Of a stretch of 64,000 nt of DNA, positions 1 through 7,383 are shown in pieces. Source of the DNA: Vagococcus carniphilus (GTDB lineage: Bacteria > Bacillota > Bacilli > Lactobacillales > Vagococcaceae); contig NZ_CP060720.1 in the NCBI RefSeq assembly GCF_014397115.1, positions 1,380,001-1,444,000 of the forward strand, given 5' to 3'. Both the position numbers and the translations under genes were made by a program. The stretch's first letter is position 1. Each line of letters starts with the position of its first letter. The notes below the pieces were generated by a model. The model was not told where the DNA came from. It saw only the letters and a program-made list of their open reading frames with translations, and did not search any database.

Positions 1-801
1 GATGTCATCAGCAAAAAAGAAATGATGGGAACTAACAGTGGAAAAGAATATGAAGAGATGCAACACTATCATATGGAAACGTCACAAAATATAGCGACTA
101 AAGTTGCTTTAGATCTAGCTAAAAAACCATACAAAGTTGATTATAAAGGTATTTATGTCATGTCAATTGATGAACATTCTAATTTTGAAAATAAATTAAG
201 AGTGGGAGATACTATTGTAAAGGTTGATAATCAAAAAATTGAGAGAACTGAAGATTTAACGAAATACATCAAAACTAAAAAAGTAGATGATTCAGTTAAA
301 ATAACTTATGAACAAGATGGTAAAACTAAGGAAACTAAAGGAGACCTGATTAAATTACCTGAAACTAAAAAAGCAGGAATCGGAATTACTCTAGTTGACC
401 ACACTGAAATTGATACAAAAGAAGAGATTAATTTTTCAACTGAATCAATTGGAGGTCCTTCTGCAGGCCTAATGTTTACTTTAGAGTTATATAGCTTGAT
501 AACCGGAAAAGATTTAAGAAACGGTCAAGATATCGCTGGCACCGGAACAATAGATTCTGAAGGCGTTGTTGGCAGAATAGGTGGAATCGATAAGAAAGTT
601 ATCGCAGCGGACCATGAAGGAGCTGATATCTTTTTTGCTCCTAATGATGAAATTGATCCTGAAATAAAGAAAAAGAATCCTGATGTTAAAACAAATTATG
701 AAGAAGCTGTAGAATCAGCTAAAAAGAATCATTTAGAAGTTAAAATTGTACCAGTCAAAACGGTAAATGATGCCATTAAATATTTAGAAAAAGGAAAGTA
801 A
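1..801 (+). CDS. PDZ/Lon-type S16 membrane protease (SepM/YlbL-like), 5' partial
   Basis: The frame is open to the left edge, so the start and the usual N-terminal membrane anchor lie outside the window; 266 residues remain of a family usually about 340 long. A PDZ domain comes first (around the GIYVMSIDEHSNFENKLRVG stretch). A Lon-type S16 peptidase domain follows, with the nucleophile serine in GGPSAG (codon 460-462) and the general-base lysine in GRIGGIDKK (probably codon 595-597, the second lysine). Family members are anchored outside-facing proteases; in streptococci SepM trims the competence peptide CSP. Here the gene directly precedes the com genes, but a strong terminator separates them. 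Assignment to the family is secure; the substrate is unknown. Confidence 0.9.
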   Translation, partial: DVISKKEMMGTNSGKEYEEMQHYHMETSQNIATKVALDLAKKPYKVDYKGIYVMSIDEHSNFENKLRVGDTIVKVDNQKIERTEDLTKYIKTKKVDDSVKITYEQDGKTKETKGDLIKLPETKKAGIGITLVDHTEIDTKEEINFSTESIGGPSAGLMFTLELYSLITGKDLRNGQDIAGTGTIDSEGVVGRIGGIDKKVIAADHEGADIFFAPNDEIDPEIKKKNPDVKTNYEEAVESAKKNHLEVKIVPVKTVNDAIKYLEKGK

Positions 802-834
802 AAATGTTAATTTAGCATTTTTTACTTTCTTTTT
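788..834 (+). terminator. Terminator after the SepM/YlbL-like gene
   Basis: The arms at 788-806 and 816-834 are complementary over about 18 bp with one bulged A, around a 9-nt loop, and the 3' arm is rich in T. The stem includes the stop codon of the protease gene. It leaves only about 30 bases before comEA. Confidence 0.7.
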
Positions 835-864
835 CTTATCTTTTAAATAGAAGGGAGATAGATA

Positions 865-1503
865 ATGGCATATTTTAAAAAATACTTAAAAAAAGAAACC
901 ATGTTGTTCATAGGTGTAAGTTTGATTATTTTGATAGGTGTGAAATGTCTTATTTTTAATCAAGAGACAAAGGCTACGACGTTTGTTGAGGATGATGTAA
1001 CAGTTTCTAGTCAAAGTGATCTGAAAGAAACTGAAGAAGAAAAGAATGACGGAAAAATGTATGTTGATATTAAAGGTGCAGTGAGAATGCCCGGTATGTA
1101 TGAAGTTTCTTCAGATATGAGAGTTTTAAATGTAATTGATATGGCTGGTGGTTTAAAAGAAAAAGCTGATGATAAACAAATAAATTTTTCTCAAAAATTA
1201 GAGGATCAAATGATTATTTACATTCCTTTAGAAGGAGAGGAAATACCAGAAGCTATTAATAATCAAAATACTTCTAAGGAAAGTTTAGGAGGAAAAGGAA
1301 GCGAAGAGGCTGGAAAGGTTAATTTAAATCAAGCAGAAAAAGACGAGTTAATGACACTAAATGGAGTTGGGGAGAAAAAGGCAGAAAAAATTATCGAGTA
1401 TCGGGAAGAAAATGGCTCTTTTAAATCTATTGACGATTTAAAAAATGTGAATGGAATTGGTGAGAAAACATTTGAAAGTTTGAAGGAATCAATTACAATA
1501 TAA
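865..1503 (+). CDS. comEA: Competence DNA receptor ComEA
   Basis: ComEA binds double-stranded DNA outside the membrane and hands it to the ComEC channel. The 212-residue protein has an N-terminal membrane anchor (about residues 12-31), an acidic linker, an SLBB-type domain (about 65-121, containing YVDIKGAVRMPGMYEV) and a C-terminal double helix-hairpin-helix DNA-binding domain (about 151-212, with GVGEKKA and GIGEKTF turns). GGGAG lies just upstream of the ATG. It is followed by comEB and comEC, the classical late-competence order. I saw no clear competence sigma-factor box in the short space between the upstream terminator and the start codon. Confidence 0.95.
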   Translation: MAYFKKYLKKETMLFIGVSLIILIGVKCLIFNQETKATTFVEDDVTVSSQSDLKETEEEKNDGKMYVDIKGAVRMPGMYEVSSDMRVLNVIDMAGGLKEKADDKQINFSQKLEDQMIIYIPLEGEEIPEAINNQNTSKESLGGKGSEEAGKVNLNQAEKDELMTLNGVGEKKAEKIIEYREENGSFKSIDDLKNVNGIGEKTFESLKESITI

Positions 1504-1534
1504 GATAACAATAAAAAAAGAAAGTAGTGACGAG

Positions 1535-2029
1535 ATGGAATTTGAAAGAATCCCTTGGGATCAATATTTTATGGGACAGAGTCTTCTGTTATCTTTAAGA
1601 AGTACTTGTACAAGACTTGCAGTAGGTGCAACGATTGTCCGTGATAAAAGAATCATTGCAGGAGGTTATAATGGCTCAGTGAGCGGGGATGTTCATTGTA
1701 TTGATGAAGGTTGCTATTTAGTGGATGGACATTGTGTGAGGACTATTCATGCTGAAATGAACGCCATTTTACAGTGTGCAAAATTTGGTGTTGAAACAGA
1801 TAACTCGGAAATTTATGTGACACATTTTCCATGTTTACAGTGCACGAAAATGATTCTTCAAGCAGGAATTAAAAAAATTCATTACTTAAAAGATTACCGT
1901 AATGATGAATATGCAATTCGTTTGATTGAACAGGCGGGCGCTTCTGTTCATCAAGTAAAACTTTCAAATAAATATTTCAAATCGTTAGAGTTTGTTAATG
2001 GGACTGATTTCTACTCTGAAGAAGAGTAG
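1535..2029 (+). CDS. comEB: ComEB, dCMP deaminase family
   Basis: This 164-residue zinc-dependent cytidine/deoxycytidylate deaminase carries both signature motifs: HAEMNA with the zinc-binding histidine and catalytic glutamate (about residues 72-77), and PCLQC with two zinc cysteines (about 99-103). The family converts dCMP to dUMP for dTTP synthesis. It is commonly encoded between comEA and comEC, although the enzyme is generally not needed for transformation. Its 3' end overlaps the start of comEC, which suggests translational coupling. Confidence 0.93.
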   Translation: MEFERIPWDQYFMGQSLLLSLRSTCTRLAVGATIVRDKRIIAGGYNGSVSGDVHCIDEGCYLVDGHCVRTIHAEMNAILQCAKFGVETDNSEIYVTHFPCLQCTKMILQAGIKKIHYLKDYRNDEYAIRLIEQAGASVHQVKLSNKYFKSLEFVNGTDFYSEEE

Positions 2030-4319
2030 AGGCTATTATTTTTTTCCGATTATTGCCTTTGTTCTTTCTCTTTTAACATTAAAGGAACGTCAGCCAGTTC
2101 TTCTTATCGTTTTAATTTTACTTTGTATAAGAATTTTATGTCTTAAACGAAAAGAGATTTTTATATTGACTTGTTGTTTACTAGTCAGTTCTCTCTTCTT
2201 TTTTCATCTATTTGAAAGCAAAGAAAAAAATGCAGTATCAGAAAATACTGAGTTAAAAGTTTACCCAGATACAATAAAGTTAGATGGGGATTTACTGAGT
2301 TTTAAAGCGAAAGATTCCAGCACTCGTCAGACGATGCTTGTTAAGTATCGCTTACAAGATGAAAAGGAGAAAGCCTATTTTTCATCTAATTGGCGAACAC
2401 TTGTGATTCAAGGAGAATTTGAAGAGCAAGAAGTTGAAGGTGTTAGAAATTTAAATGGATTCGATTATGCTCATTATCTTGAAATAACAAATATCTCTAA
2501 GCAAATTAAATTGATACATATTCAATCTATGAAGCAAGAAAAAATTCCGTGGTATCAGCTAAACTGGAAACTTAAGGAATTAAGAAGAGCTTGTATTGTT
2601 CACAATCAAAAACAATTTGGTCTGTTAACTCAGAATTACATGAACTCTCTTTTGTTTGGTTTTCAAGATAATACACCAGAAAATTATCAACAAACATGGA
2701 AGAAGTTAGGGGTTGCTCATTTATTCAGCTTATCTGGTATGCATATTTATTTCTTTTTAACACTCTTTGATTATATCTTGTTAAGACTATCAATTTGTCG
2801 TGATAAAGTTTTTAAACTTAATTTGCTCTTTACTTTCATTTTAGTTAGTTTAACAGGAATGGGTCCTGGAATGGTGCGAGCTGGTTTACAACATGTGATT
2901 AAAAGATTAAATCAACGCTTTGAATGGATTCTAAGTCCTCTTGACTGTTGGTCGCTGGCTCTATTTATCAATTGTTTATTTTCACCCTACGTTTTACTTA
3001 CTGTTGGTGGACAATTAACCTATTATTTAACTTTTTTAATTATAGTTATTTTACCGATTATTGAAAAAATTGAAAATGTTTTTTATCAAGGAATCTTTTT
3101 TAATATGTTGCTGTCTACTTTGTCTCTTCCTTTAATTTGGTACTATTTTTATGAATGGAATTTACTTAGCTTTATCGTTAATCTAATACTTGGACCAGTT
3201 CTGTTTATAGTTATTATGCCGCTTCTTTTATTATCTTTTCTAACCTCTTTTGTTTTGATTAATAATCATTTTATTTGGTTAGAAAAGATATTAATACTTT
3301 TTCAATCAATTGGAAATAAAACCAATGAATTAACTTTATTTAAACAAGTTGTTGGCAAATTACCTTTTTGGTTATTGATTATGCTGATACTTTCTCAGAT
3401 ATTTATATTGATTGAATGGGAGAAAAGAAATAGTTGGCTAAACCGTAAAATTATAGTATTAGGAAGTCTCACATTATTAGTTCCTTTTTCTAAGTATTTA
3501 AATCCTTTTGGGACACTTGCAATAGTTGACATAGGTCAGGGAGATAGTATCTTTCTTCAGTTACCATTTCATCAAGGTAATTATCTTCTTGATACAGGTG
3601 GAGTGCTAGGTTTTGAAGTTGAAGAATGGCAGAAACGCTCTGATAAAAGAAGTGCTGACTACACAGTTATTCCTTATTTAAAGAGCATGGGAGTTAAAGA
3701 GTTGGATACTGTTTTTATTTCTCATGCTCATGAAGATCATTTTGGTGACTTAGACCGAATAGGCGAATCAATCGATGTTAAATCAATTTGTTATGGTCCT
3801 GGTAGTTATGAACAATCTAATTTTAGGAAATGTTTGGCACTTTCTCAGTTTAAAAGAACTCGGAAAAAGGCAATTACGAATCAAGATAGGTGGCAGAAAC
3901 ATGGAATTAATTTAAATTGTTTATATCCTACTGAAACAGGAGATGGTCAAAATAATGATTCACTTGTTATGATGTTAACGATTAAAGAGAAAAGAATACT
4001 TCTAACAGGAGATTTAGAAAAAGAAGGGGAAAATGATCTGATGAATCAAGAGGATATAAACTTGAAAGCAGATATTTTAAAAGCAGGTCATCATGGAAGT
4101 AATACATCCAGTCAACCTGATTTTTTAGAAAAAATTTCGCCAAAAATAGCGATTATTTCATGCGGAAAGAATAATAGATACAATCATCCTTCAAAAGAAA
4201 CGTTAGATAATTTTGGTGAGATATCAACGAAGGTTTATCGTACTGATTTAAACGGGATGATTTATTTTAAATGGTCACTATTTTCAAATTACTTTTCTGA
4301 AGCTTTTGTAATGAAATAA
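1998..4319 (+). CDS. comEC: DNA uptake channel ComEC/Rec2
   Basis: ComEC forms the inner-membrane channel that imports single-stranded DNA. The protein is about 773 residues: hydrophobic N-terminal helices, a soluble OB-like region, the central Competence domain with many membrane helices (including HLFSLSGMHIYF and GMGPGMVRAG), and a C-terminal metallo-beta-lactamase-like domain with HAHEDH (about residue 576) and AGHHGSNTSS. I chose the ATG at 1998; an in-frame TTG at 1992 is possible. The gene overlaps comEB by about 30 bases and has no strong ribosome site, so it is probably translated by coupling. It is full length, with no sign of disruption. Confidence 0.95.
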   Translation: MGLISTLKKSRGYYFFPIIAFVLSLLTLKERQPVLLIVLILLCIRILCLKRKEIFILTCCLLVSSLFFFHLFESKEKNAVSENTELKVYPDTIKLDGDLLSFKAKDSSTRQTMLVKYRLQDEKEKAYFSSNWRTLVIQGEFEEQEVEGVRNLNGFDYAHYLEITNISKQIKLIHIQSMKQEKIPWYQLNWKLKELRRACIVHNQKQFGLLTQNYMNSLLFGFQDNTPENYQQTWKKLGVAHLFSLSGMHIYFFLTLFDYILLRLSICRDKVFKLNLLFTFILVSLTGMGPGMVRAGLQHVIKRLNQRFEWILSPLDCWSLALFINCLFSPYVLLTVGGQLTYYLTFLIIVILPIIEKIENVFYQGIFFNMLLSTLSLPLIWYYFYEWNLLSFIVNLILGPVLFIVIMPLLLLSFLTSFVLINNHFIWLEKILILFQSIGNKTNELTLFKQVVGKLPFWLLIMLILSQIFILIEWEKRNSWLNRKIIVLGSLTLLVPFSKYLNPFGTLAIVDIGQGDSIFLQLPFHQGNYLLDTGGVLGFEVEEWQKRSDKRSADYTVIPYLKSMGVKELDTVFISHAHEDHFGDLDRIGESIDVKSICYGPGSYEQSNFRKCLALSQFKRTRKKAITNQDRWQKHGINLNCLYPTETGDGQNNDSLVMMLTIKEKRILLTGDLEKEGENDLMNQEDINLKADILKAGHHGSNTSSQPDFLEKISPKIAIISCGKNNRYNHPSKETLDNFGEISTKVYRTDLNGMIYFKWSLFSNYFSEAFVMK

Positions 4320-4376
4320 AATAGAATTAAATCTGAAAGTTATGATAGTATAGATAGGAATGGATGGTGTGATTTA

Positions 4377-5393
4377 ATGTCGTTACAAGATGAACTAGTA
4401 AAAATAAAGAAACAACAGTTTAAGCCTATCTATACTGTGATAGGAACAGAAACTTTCTTAATTGAAACTTTTAAAAAGCAATTGAAAAGCTCGATATCAA
4501 GTGAAGCTGAAGATGAATTTAATATTATTACTTTTGATATGACAGAGGTAGAATTATCATCAGTTATTTATGAAGCTGAGACAGTTCCTTTTTTTGGGGA
4601 TTATAAAGTTATTTTTGTTGAAAATCCTTATTTTTTAACAGGAGAAAAAAAGAAAAATGAATTAAATCATGATTTATCTTTATTACTAGCTTATTTGGAG
4701 AATCCATTATCAACAAGCATAATAGTCTTTGTTGCTAGCTACGAAAAATTGGATGAACGAAAAAAAGTGGTTAAGTTGTTGAAGAAGGAAAGTCAGCTTG
4801 TTGATGTTAGCAAAATGACGGATAAAACACTGATTCCTTATGTGAAACAGCACATAGAAAATGAAGGTTATTCTATTGATAAACAAGCTTTTGAAAGATT
4901 AACTTATTTAACAGATATGGATTTAACAAGAATTATGAATGAGTTAGAGAAACTCTTCTTATTAACTCTATCATCAAAGAGTATTACTAAAAACGATGTT
5001 GAATCATTAATTCCTAAATCTTTAGAACATAATATTTTTGATTTAAATCAATATGTTATTGGTAATAGGACAGATGAAGCTCTTAATCTATATCATGATT
5101 TATTAGTGAGTGGAGAAGAGACCATTAAAATAATATCAATACTTTTAGGCCAAATTAGGTTGTTATTACAAGTCAAAATATTGCTAGATATGAATTACCA
5201 GCAAAGTAATATTACTGATACACTGAAAATTCATCCATACCGTGTTAAATTAGCGGTTCAGCAATGTAAGAGTCTATCCTTTAAACAATTAGGTGAGATG
5301 TTTGATGAATTAATTGAAATGGATTTTAATATTAAAACCGGAAAAATCGAAAAAGAACTTGCTTTCGAGTTATTCTTATTGAAAAAAAGATAA
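4377..5393 (+). CDS. holA: DNA polymerase III delta subunit
   Basis: The delta subunit opens the beta sliding clamp as part of the clamp-loader complex. The length (338 residues) fits the family. The N-terminal segment (KQQFKPIYTVIGTETFLIETF) is the typical HolA opening, followed by the acidic and lysine-rich AAA-like region and a C-terminal helical collar domain ending in the common GKIEKELAFELFLLK pattern. A GGATGG-type ribosome site precedes the ATG at 4377. comEC-holA-rpsT is a conserved order in Firmicutes. Confidence 0.93.
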   Translation: MSLQDELVKIKKQQFKPIYTVIGTETFLIETFKKQLKSSISSEAEDEFNIITFDMTEVELSSVIYEAETVPFFGDYKVIFVENPYFLTGEKKKNELNHDLSLLLAYLENPLSTSIIVFVASYEKLDERKKVVKLLKKESQLVDVSKMTDKTLIPYVKQHIENEGYSIDKQAFERLTYLTDMDLTRIMNELEKLFLLTLSSKSITKNDVESLIPKSLEHNIFDLNQYVIGNRTDEALNLYHDLLVSGEETIKIISILLGQIRLLLQVKILLDMNYQQSNITDTLKIHPYRVKLAVQQCKSLSFKQLGEMFDELIEMDFNIKTGKIEKELAFELFLLKKR

Positions 5394-5400
5394 AATAAAA

Positions 5401-5443
5401 AACTTGATGACTTGAAATCGAAATGAGATCAGTCCATCAAGTT
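5401..5443. terminator. Bidirectional terminator between holA and rpsT
   Basis: The arms 5401-5409 and 5435-5443 are perfectly complementary (AACTTGATG/CATCAAGTT). A T-run follows on the plus strand, and an A-run precedes it, giving a T-run on the minus strand. It can serve both convergent genes. Confidence 0.75.
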
Positions 5444-5447
5444 TTTA

Positions 5448-5702
5448 TTATTTAGCTAATTTTTTGGCTAAACGAGATTTTTCACGGTTAGCTTTATTTT
5501 GATGAATAAGTCCTTTTGCAGAGACTATATCAATTTCTCTAGTAGCAGCAACTAATAATTCTTGTTGGTTATCAGCATTAGCTTCTACAGCTTTTTCAAA
5601 ATTTTTCATAGCAGTACGCATTTTACTCATTTTTGCAGAGTTAGCTTCATTTGATTTTTCACTAGTGCGAACGCGTTTGATAGCAGATTCGATGTTTGGC
5701 AT
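5448..5702 (-). CDS. rpsT: 30S ribosomal protein S20
   Basis: This 84-residue, lysine- and alanine-rich helical protein has the typical S20 beginning ([18 protein letters not shown]) and ending ([19 protein letters not shown]). It binds 16S rRNA early in 30S assembly. A strong GGAGGTG ribosome site lies 5-6 bases before the ATG. The gene runs opposite to holA and has its own promoter and a hairpin-containing leader. Confidence 0.97.
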   Translation of the reverse strand: MPNIESAIKRVRTSEKSNEANSAKMSKMRTAMKNFEKAVEANADNQQELLVAATREIDIVSAKGLIHQNKANREKSRLAKKLAK

Positions 5703-5726
5703 TAAATTTCACCTCCGAAATAGAGT

Positions 5727-5750
5727 TTATATTTGATTAAACAAATATAA
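5727..5750 (-). promoter_or_regulatory. Hairpin in the rpsT 5' leader
   Basis: A perfect 9-bp inverted repeat (TTATATTTG, six bases, CAAATATAA) lies between the predicted transcription start and the ribosome site of rpsT. S20 synthesis is autoregulated in other bacteria, so a role in translation control is possible but inferred only from position. Confidence 0.4.
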
Positions 5751-5762
5751 TTCAACATTCTC

Positions 5763-5791
5763 ATTATACAGAAAGCCAATAAAGTTTGCAA
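5763..5791 (-). promoter_or_regulatory. Sigma-A promoter of rpsT
   Basis: On the minus strand, TTGCAA (5786-5791) is followed after 17 bases by a perfect TATAAT (5763-5768), placing the start of transcription about 50 bases before the rpsT start codon. Confidence 0.75.
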
Positions 5792-5814
5792 TAATTAATG
5801 TAAAAAGTTATTGA

Positions 5815-6666
5815 TTAAATTGCTAACATTGACACACCGATGGCTCCAGGGCCTGAGTGGGCACCTAGAACAGGGCTGACTTCAACCATATAGAAATGAC
5901 GATAATTTGGAAATTTTGATTTCATTTCTTCAACCATTTTTAAAGCTTCTTCTTTATCTGTTCCGTAAGTTACAGCAAGGTCGTAAGAAGAAACATGGTT
6001 TACACTCTTTTCAATAGCATCGACCATCTTCTTTAAGCTTTTTCTTCTTCCGCGAGCTTTACTAAAAGTATAGTAAATGCCATCTTCATTACAAGTGATA
6101 ATAGGATTTAGGTTTAAAGCTGTTCCTAAAACAGAGCTGACTAAACCGATTCTTCCACCTTTTTTCAAATACTCTAAAGTTGGAAAACTAAAGAAAACAT
6201 GTCCTTTTTCTGGAAGATGAATAGCTATTTTTTTTAGTTCTTCAAAGGTTTTACCATTTTCAATTTCATGTTTAAGGTATGCTGCTTGAATACCTGCACC
6301 AATCCCAATACTTTTAGTATCTACAATGAAGCTTTCGATTTCAGGATGTTCTTCAAGTGTTAAACGTAGAGCGTTATGAGTACCACTTAAACCGCTTGAG
6401 ATTGTGACACAGACTATTTTTTCATAACCAGCAGCTTTAATTTCTTCTATTAATTGTTGTACATAAGAGATACTTGGAAGAGATGTTTTAGGCACTTCTT
6501 CATCTAGTCGTTCGTAAATTTCGTTAGCTGTAATTTCAATTTTATCCATGTAAATACCATCAGAGTAGATAATATTAAGAGGTGCAACAAAAATACCACC
6601 TTTTTCAATTAATTCTGGTGGTGTATCCATTCCAGAATCTACAAGCATTGCAATTTTTTCAGTCAA
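5815..6666 (-). CDS. DegV family fatty-acid-binding protein
   Basis: DegV proteins bind a fatty acid; several (FakB type) present it to the kinase FakA for phospholipid synthesis. This 283-residue protein has the N-terminal MLVDSGMDTP motif, the central VTISSGLSGTHN motif that contacts the carboxylate, VDTKSIGIGAG, and the C-terminal SPVLGAHSGPGAIGVS segment. The start is a TTG at 6666 with GGGGG about eight bases upstream; the stop of the DUF1836 gene is one base before it, so the two are co-transcribed. Which fatty acid it binds cannot be told from sequence. Confidence 0.9.
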   Translation of the reverse strand: MTEKIAMLVDSGMDTPPELIEKGGIFVAPLNIIYSDGIYMDKIEITANEIYERLDEEVPKTSLPSISYVQQLIEEIKAAGYEKIVCVTISSGLSGTHNALRLTLEEHPEIESFIVDTKSIGIGAGIQAAYLKHEIENGKTFEELKKIAIHLPEKGHVFFSFPTLEYLKKGGRIGLVSSVLGTALNLNPIITCNEDGIYYTFSKARGRRKSLKKMVDAIEKSVNHVSSYDLAVTYGTDKEEALKMVEEMKSKFPNYRHFYMVEVSPVLGAHSGPGAIGVSMLAI

Positions 6667-6667
6667 T

Positions 6668-7210
6668 TTATTTTTCCCCCGTTGTAATAGTTTCTTTTAA
6701 AATATCATCCAAATGTTTCTCAGTAATTAATTTAGCGATAAAAGTTGTGCAGGCCATTTGAATTGGATCATAGTCTCGTTTGATGTCATTAATCGTTACT
6801 GATTTATTTTCCTCAACAAGAAAACATTCAATCGTACTTTCCAAATGTTCGCAGAAAAGGTTATAGGCCTCTTTAGCGTTAGTAGCATCAATTTTTAATT
6901 CAATACCATTTCTGATGGCAGGAATTTCGAAGGCTTGCTTTAAAATGGTGATGACAAGCACTCGTGCTAAATGATTTTTTCCATATTTTTTTTTATATGG
7001 TTTTGGAACTAGTTTTAGTTTGACATAGTTATTAATCATTGATGGTGTTAGAGCTTTAGTATGATCAAGAAGTAGTGGTTGAGTGTATTTATCGACAATC
7101 TTAACTAATTGATCCATGTAAATCTCAATATCAGGTAATTCATCCCATCTGGGAAGAGTGAAAGCTAGCAGCTCTAATTCCCAATTGCCATCTTCTAGAA
7201 TATTATTCAT
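6668..7210 (-). CDS. DUF1836 domain protein, putative DNA-binding partner of DegV
   Basis: This 180-residue protein matches the DUF1836 pattern: an N-terminal LPRWDELPDIEIYMDQLV stretch, then a helix-turn-helix/MerR-like segment with LTPSMINNYVKLKLVPKP (about residues 54-71) and an RVLVITILKQ helix. Such proteins often sit beside degV in Lactobacillales. The ATG at 7210 has an AAGGAG site and a well-formed promoter upstream. A regulator controlling degV or lipid supply is a reasonable guess from the motif and context; no function is established here. Confidence 0.75.
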   Translation of the reverse strand: MNNILEDGNWELELLAFTLPRWDELPDIEIYMDQLVKIVDKYTQPLLLDHTKALTPSMINNYVKLKLVPKPYKKKYGKNHLARVLVITILKQAFEIPAIRNGIELKIDATNAKEAYNLFCEHLESTIECFLVEENKSVTINDIKRDYDPIQMACTTFIAKLITEKHLDDILKETITTGEK

Positions 7211-7248
7211 TCATCTAATCTCCTTAGAAAGGTTATCTGGTTATCAAA

Positions 7249-7277
7249 ACTATATCATGAGGTTGTTAGAATTACAA
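7249..7277 (-). promoter_or_regulatory. Promoter of the DUF1836-degV operon
   Basis: On the minus strand, TTGTAA (7272-7277), a 17-base spacer and TATAGT (7249-7254) form a good sigma-A promoter about 40 bases ahead of the DUF1836 start codon. Confidence 0.6.
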
Positions 7278-7332
7278 TTAATATTTATCAGATTTTAATA
7301 ATCAAAATTCATCTTATTTTAGGTACAAAAAT

Positions 7333-7367
7333 AGGTTCCAATCAATTTTTCTAATTAATTGGAACCT
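7333..7367 (-). terminator. Terminator after the P1B-type ATPase gene
   Basis: A perfect 10-bp stem (AGGTTCCAAT at 7333-7342 and ATTGGAACCT at 7358-7367) has T-rich sequence on both sides. It ends the leftward ATPase transcript. Confidence 0.7.
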
Positions 7368-7383
7368 GTTTTATTTTATTTGT

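Noticed and set aside
1329-1511. Antisense open frame over the 3' end of comEA
   Set aside because: It is a reverse-strand shadow of the helix-hairpin-helix coding region, without a ribosome site or recognisable protein.
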